NCBI GenBank assembly: GCA_034002405.1
Contig: JAVFAS010000097.1
Location: 1 to 8,248 of the forward strand
Length of the DNA stretch: 8,248 nt
Origin: SZUA-365 sp034002405
GTDB lineage: Bacteria; Bacteroidota; Ignavibacteria; SZUA-365
Reading direction: 5' to 3'
In this document: positions 4,674 to 8,248 of the stretch, piece after piece
Position numbering within the stretch: position 1 is the first letter of the stretch
Layout of the letters: every line of letters starts with the position of its first letter
The notes under the pieces: generated by a model
The model's input: the letters and a program-made list of their open reading frames with translations, nothing else
Told to the model about the DNA's origin: nothing
Database searches by the model: none
Translations under genes and position numbers: made by a program

Positions 4674-7600
4674 ATGATAGAACGCATCATCGAATTCAGC
4701 GCGCGGAACCGTTTTCTCGTTCTGCTCGCCTACGTGCTGATCGTCGTCGCGGGTATCTGGGCCGTGCAGACAACACCCGTCGACGCGATTCCGGATCTCT
4801 CCGAAAACCAGGTCATCGTCTTTACCGAATGGATGGGCCGATCGCCGCGGATCGTCGAGGACCAGGTGACCTTCCCGCTCGTCACCGCCCTGCAGGGCGT
4901 GCCCGACGTCGAGGCCATCCGTGCCCAGTCGATGTTCGGCATGTCTTTCATCTACATCATTTTCGACGAGCATGCCGACCTGTATTGGGCCCGCAGCCGC
5001 GTTCTCGAAAAGCTCGCCACGGTGCAGTCCTCCCTGCCCGCGGGCGCGGACGTGCAACTCGGTCCCGATGGCACGGGTGTCGGTCACGTATTCTGGTACA
5101 CCGTCGAAGGCAAGACCGACCTGGCCGAACTCCGCGCGGTGCAGGACTGGTATCTCAAGCTCAACCTCCAGGCGGTCGACGGTGTGGCCGAGGTCGCCTC
5201 CATCGGTGGTTTCGTGCGGCAATACCAGATCGACCTCGATCCACGCAAGCTCCAAGCCTATGACGTCACCGTCCGACAGGTACGCACCGCCGTCATGCGG
5301 TCAAACAATGACGTTGGCGGCAAACTCATCGAAGTCGCGGGCGCCGAAGCATTCGTGCGCGGCCAGGCCTATCTCACGTCGGTCGCGGACATCGAAGACA
5401 TCCTCGTCGCGAATGGTGAAAACGGGACACCCGTGCGCGTGCGCGACGTGGGTGTCGTGCAGCTGGGAGGCGATATCCGTCGCGGTTCGCTGGAGAAGGA
5501 CGGCCGCGGACAAACCGTCGGCGGCGTGGTGGTCATGCGGCAGAACGAAAACGCCATGGCCGTCATCGAACGCGTCAAGGAGAAGCTCGAGGAACTCACG
5601 CCCGGACTGCCGAGGGGCGTGAAAATCCACACTGCCTACGACCGCACGGACCTGATCACCGCCGCCATCGATTCGTTGCGCATGACGCTGCTCAAGGAAT
5701 CGATAGTCGTCAGTCTCTTCGTCCTGTTTTTTCTGCTCCACGTCCGCAGCGTGCTGCGCGTGGTCATCGAACTCCCCATCGCCGTACTCATTGCCTTCAT
5801 TTTCATGAAGCTGACCGGCATGAGTTCGAACATCATGTCGCTCGGTGGCATCGCCATCGCGATCGGTGTGATCGTCGACGCCAGCATCGTACTGGTCGAA
5901 AATGCGCACCGCAACACCGCGCGCGCGATCGACGAACAGGGCACGCTGGAAAAGGAAGACTACATCCGGATATCCGTGGCGTCGGCGAAGCAAGTCGGTC
6001 CGGCCATTTTCTACTCCGTCGCGATCATGGTGGTGAGTTTCCTCCCGGTGTTCCTGCTCGAGGGACAGGAAGGAAAACTCTTCCACCCGCTCGCCTATAC
6101 GAAGACCTTCGTGATGATTGGCTCGGCCATCATCGCCATCACCCTCGTGCCGGTGTTGATGACCATGCTCAACCGCGGGAAATTCCGCCGTGAAGACCAC
6201 AATCCCATCACGCGCGTGCTCAACCGGTTGTACTCGCCGGTGATCCGTGCGGCGTTGCGCTGGCGCAAGACCGCGATGGGACTCAACGTCGTCGCGCTGC
6301 TCGTGGCGGTGCCGATGATTCTGACCACCGGGTCCGAATTCATGCCATCGCTCGACGAGGGCAGCCTGCTGTTCATGCCCGTCACGCTCCCATCGGCTTC
6401 GATCACCGAGGTCAATCGCATCATGCAGGTCCAGGACGCCATCATCCGCTCGGTGCCTGAGGTGGAAACCGTGCTCGGCAAGGCCGGGCGTGCCGAGACA
6501 CCGACCGACCCCGCTCCCGTGAGCATGATCGAAAGCATCATCCTGCTCAAGCCGCGCGATCAGTGGCGGCCGGGCATGACGCAGAACGATATCATCTCCG
6601 AACTCGACGCGAAGCTGCAGATACCGGGCGTGCGCAACGGATGGACGCAGCCGATCATCAACCGCATTAACATGCTCGCCACCGGCGTGCGCACCGATCT
6701 CGGCGTGAAGATTTTCGGCAGCAATCTCGACACGCTGGAGATGCTGGCGATACAGGCCGAGCGGCTGCTGCGCGACATCGACGGTGCGGCGGATCTTTAC
6801 GCCGAGCGCACGCAGGGCGGACTCTTTCTCGACATTGCGGTCGACCGCGAGGCGCTCGCGCGTTACGGCGTGACGCCGGGCGACGTGCAGGATGTGATCG
6901 AGATCGCCATCGGCGGCGAGAACATCGGCGTGGTATTCGAAGGCCGCCAGCGCTTCCCGCTCCGCGTGCGCTTCGACCGCGAGCGTCGCGACGACATCGA
7001 TGCCCTCCGCGGCTTGCCCGTACCGGTGAACGTGATTCCACCGTCGGCGTACGATTTCGCCGTTGCGCCTCCCCCCGCCGAAGGAGACGCCGGCATGGCG
7101 GGAATGGCGGGCATGGGCGGGAGCGCCGCTTCCTCCGCGGCATCGCCTCCGGCCGACGCGCAGGCTTCCACCTTCACCGGCGCCCGTGCTTCCCTCTCGC
7201 GGCGTGCATGGGTGCCGCTCGGCGATCTCGCGCGCATCGACTATGTTCCCGGTCCGCCCATGATCGCGAGCGAAAACGCGCAGTTGCGTTCGATCGTCTT
7301 CCTGAACGTACGCGGACGCGACATGGGCGGATTCGTCGCGGATGCAAAGGAGATGCTCGATGCGAACCTCCAGCTGCCGCAGGGATATTCCCTGCAGTGG
7401 AGCGGCCAGTACGAAAACCAGATCCGCGCACGCGAACGTCTTTCCGTCCTCCTTCCCATCGTCGTGCTGATCATCGTTGTCATGCTGTACATGGTCACGA
7501 AGGATGCGAAGGAGTCGCTGGTGGTCATGCTCTCGGTTCCGTTCGCGCTGATCGGAGGTGTGTATCTGATCTACTTCCTCGGGTACAACTTCTCCGTCGC

Positions 7601-8021
7601 CGTCTGGGTCGGCTTCATCGCCCTGTTCGGTCTCGCGGTGGAAACGGGCATCGTCATGGTGGTCTATCTGCACGAGGCACTCGACCGGCGCCTCCTCGAA
7701 CATGCCCGGGGCACGCGCGGGCCGATCACCGCCGCCGATATTCACGAAGCGGCGTTCGAGGGATCGGTCCTGCGTCTGCGTCCGAAAATCATGACCGTCG
7801 GCACGACGCTCGTCGCGCTCCTCCCGATCATGTGGAGCACCGGCGTCGGGACCGACGTCATGCGTCCCCTCGCCGCGCCCATGATCGGCGGATTGATCAC
7901 CTCCGCCGTGCATGTGCTCATCATCACGCCCGTGCTCTTCACATGGATGAAGGAACGCGCACTGCGCACGGGCACGCTCGAGGTGTCGCGCATGGCGGGT
8001 TGGATGAAGGAAGGCGATTGA
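4674..8021 (+). CDS. cusA: CusA-type heavy-metal (Cu/Ag) RND efflux pump
   Basis: A 1115-residue inner-membrane proton/metal antiporter of the HME-RND family (E. coli CusA has 1047). It starts 18 bases after the adaptor stop, with AAGGAAGG upstream. It shows the RND pattern: TM1 near 14-33, a large periplasmic loop with TPVDAIPDLSENQVIV and GPDGTGVG, TM block with IMSLGGIAIAIGVIVDASIVLVEN, LEGQEGKLFHPLAYTKT, a second periplasmic loop, and a C-terminal TM block ending in RLRPKIMTVGTT and AAPMIGGLIT. By alignment from memory with E. coli CusA, the three-Met site M573/M623/M672 is kept as M568/M618/M667, with the nearby acids D612 and E620; proton-relay residues D405/E939/K984 correspond to D402/E990/K1038. 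Most of the extra length is one Met/Gly/Ala/Pro-rich insertion (about 783-845). Several E. coli relay methionines are replaced. Substrate Cu(I)/Ag(I) is strongly suggested; it has not been tested here. Confidence 0.95.
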   Translation: MIERIIEFSARNRFLVLLAYVLIVVAGIWAVQTTPVDAIPDLSENQVIVFTEWMGRSPRIVEDQVTFPLVTALQGVPDVEAIRAQSMFGMSFIYIIFDEHADLYWARSRVLEKLATVQSSLPAGADVQLGPDGTGVGHVFWYTVEGKTDLAELRAVQDWYLKLNLQAVDGVAEVASIGGFVRQYQIDLDPRKLQAYDVTVRQVRTAVMRSNNDVGGKLIEVAGAEAFVRGQAYLTSVADIEDILVANGENGTPVRVRDVGVVQLGGDIRRGSLEKDGRGQTVGGVVVMRQNENAMAVIERVKEKLEELTPGLPRGVKIHTAYDRTDLITAAIDSLRMTLLKESIVVSLFVLFFLLHVRSVLRVVIELPIAVLIAFIFMKLTGMSSNIMSLGGIAIAIGVIVDASIVLVENAHRNTARAIDEQGTLEKEDYIRISVASAKQVGPAIFYSVAIMVVSFLPVFLLEGQEGKLFHPLAYTKTFVMIGSAIIAITLVPVLMTMLNRGKFRREDHNPITRVLNRLYSPVIRAALRWRKTAMGLNVVALLVAVPMILTTGSEFMPSLDEGSLLFMPVTLPSASITEVNRIMQVQDAIIRSVPEVETVLGKAGRAETPTDPAPVSMIESIILLKPRDQWRPGMTQNDIISELDAKLQIPGVRNGWTQPIINRINMLATGVRTDLGVKIFGSNLDTLEMLAIQAERLLRDIDGAADLYAERTQGGLFLDIAVDREALARYGVTPGDVQDVIEIAIGGENIGVVFEGRQRFPLRVRFDRERRDDIDALRGLPVPVNVIPPSAYDFAVAPPPAEGDAGMAGMAGMGGSAASSAASPPADAQASTFTGARASLSRRAWVPLGDLARIDYVPGPPMIASENAQLRSIVFLNVRGRDMGGFVADAKEMLDANLQLPQGYSLQWSGQYENQIRARERLSVLLPIVVLIIVVMLYMVTKDAKESLVVMLSVPFALIGGVYLIYFLGYNFSVAVWVGFIALFGLAVETGIVMVVYLHEALDRRLLEHARGTRGPITAADIHEAAFEGSVLRLRPKIMTVGTTLVALLPIMWSTGVGTDVMRPLAAPMIGGLITSAVHVLIITPVLFTWMKERALRTGTLEVSRMAGWMKEGD
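7092..7118 (+). repeat. In-frame 9-base repeat encoding GMA-GMA-GMG
   Basis: Three imperfect 9-base units give Met808, Met811 and Met814 at i, i+3, i+6 spacing within the low-complexity periplasmic insertion of the RND pump. Met-x-x-Met spacing is a known Cu(I)-binding arrangement in other copper proteins; binding here is inference. Confidence 0.8.
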
Positions 8022-8044
8022 GCCCGGCCTCCCCGATTTTCACG

Positions 8045-8084
8045 AAAAACGCACCGGCCAGTCATCGGTCGGTGCGTTTTTTTT
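8045..8084. terminator. Intrinsic terminator, probably bidirectional
   Basis: An 11-base perfect stem (8046-8056 with 8070-8080, core CGCACCG/CGGTGCG) encloses a 13-base loop and is followed by eight T on the plus strand. The left arm is preceded by five A, which read as a T-run on the minus strand. It ends the efflux operon 24 bases after its stop codon and can also end the tRNA transcript coming from the right. Confidence 0.92.
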
Positions 8085-8086
8085 CG

Positions 8087-8159
8087 AGGCGACGATCGGA
8101 TTCGAACCGATGCATAACGCTTTTGCAGAGCGTCCCCTTAGCCACTTGGGTACGTCGCC
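8087..8159 (-). tRNA. tRNA-Cys (GCA)
   Basis: The minus strand folds as a complete 73-base tRNA: acceptor GGCGACG/CGTCGCC; D arm with a CCC/GGG stem and GG in the loop; anticodon stem ACGCT/AGCGT with loop CTGCAAA, anticodon GCA at 8126-8124; a five-base variable loop; and T arm ATCGG-TTCGAAT-CCGAT. The discriminator base is U (position 8087), as expected for cysteine tRNAs. The 3' CCA is not encoded. The gene is convergent with the efflux operon and ends 2 bases from the shared hairpin. Confidence 0.97.
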
Positions 8160-8171
8160 AGTGGAATATGT

Positions 8172-8200
8172 AAAATAGCATACGATGGATGGAAAAGCAA
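8172..8200 (-). promoter_or_regulatory. Possible promoter of the tRNA-Cys gene
   Basis: On the minus strand TTGCTT (8200-8195) is separated by 17 bases from TATTTT (8177-8172), 12 bases before the mature tRNA 5' end, which would leave a very short leader. The region also contains an inverted repeat AATAGCAT (8174-8181) / ATGCTATT (8200-8207) that overlaps both boxes. Confidence 0.4.
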
Positions 8201-8217
8201 TGCTATTGCCCTCACCC

Positions 8218-8248
8218 TCACCCTTCGAGCTCGCGCGCCATGCGCCGC
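8218..8248 (-). CDS. Possible 3' end of another minus-strand gene (last ~9 codons)
   Basis: One minus-strand frame entering from the right edge reads RRMARELEG and stops at TGA (8220-8218), with codon choice as GC-rich as the neighbouring genes. This would place a coding gene just upstream of the tRNA. So few codons prove nothing; the stretch also contains a short CCCTCA repeat (8209-8220). Confidence 0.22.
   Translation of the reverse strand, partial: RRMARELEG

Noticed and set aside
3006..5255. Open frame of 749 codons antisense to the adaptor and pump genes
   Set aside because: It reads as His/Arg/Asp/Gly-rich low-complexity protein with no domain, a typical shadow of GC-rich coding DNA; the sense frames are unmistakable CusB and CusA.
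5301..7913. Open frame of 870 codons antisense to the pump gene
   Set aside because: Same shadow effect; the translation is rich in His, Asp and Arg with no recognisable fold, while the sense strand carries all conserved RND motifs.
1..8248. CRISPR array, insertion sequence or phage attachment site
   Set aside because: No spaced repeat array, no transposase frame and no terminal inverted repeats are visible. The tRNA-Cys 3' end abuts a terminator and I find no duplicated tRNA fragment in the window.

Overview
The window looks like chromosomal DNA of a GC-rich member of the Bacteroidota/Chlorobi (FCB) group. Three things point that way: the truncated left-hand gene encodes a secreted protein with the N-terminal domain that usually precedes SBBP/beta-propeller repeats; a small secreted Cys/His protein resembles the HYC_CC_PP family that accompanies TolC/RND genes in Bacteroidota; and a TAnnTTTG-like promoter box precedes that gene. 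The phylum is an inference, because no rRNA or other marker gene is present.

Layout, left to right. Bases 1-493 (minus strand) hold the first 164 codons of an exported protein that runs off the left edge and is read away from everything else. About 565 bases of divergent intergenic DNA follow, AT-richer than the genes, with several direct and inverted repeats but no convincing gene. A co-directional plus-strand cluster then occupies about 1060-8021: a small secreted Cys/His/Met-rich protein, a TolC-family outer-membrane channel, a CusB-type periplasmic adaptor lipoprotein and a CusA-type heavy-metal RND pump. The last three genes are separated by 26 and 18 bases and are almost certainly one transcript. 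A strong hairpin followed by eight T closes the operon. Convergent to it, a tRNA-Cys(GCA) gene lies on the minus strand at 8087-8159 and ends 2 bases from the same hairpin. The final ~90 bases hold a plausible tRNA promoter and perhaps the last codons of another minus-strand gene.

Working model: a tripartite Cu(I)/Ag(I) efflux system (CusCBA type). The pump keeps the three-methionine site of E. coli CusA and the TM proton-relay residues. The adaptor carries metal-binding modules at both ends, an N-terminal CPMHP/CPVCHM heavy-metal-binding domain and a C-terminal cupredoxin, joined to the core by a His-rich linker. No separate CusF-like metallochaperone and no metal-responsive regulator lie in the window, so the fused domains may do the metal-loading job. 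The pump also has a roughly 55-residue Met/Gly/Ala-rich periplasmic insertion.

I see no wholly new system. The items most worth a second look are the doubly decorated CusB, the Met-rich insert and partly lost methionine relay in CusA, the small Cys/His protein leading the cluster, and a recurring pattern of short in-frame tandem repeats in the exported or periplasmic parts of these proteins.
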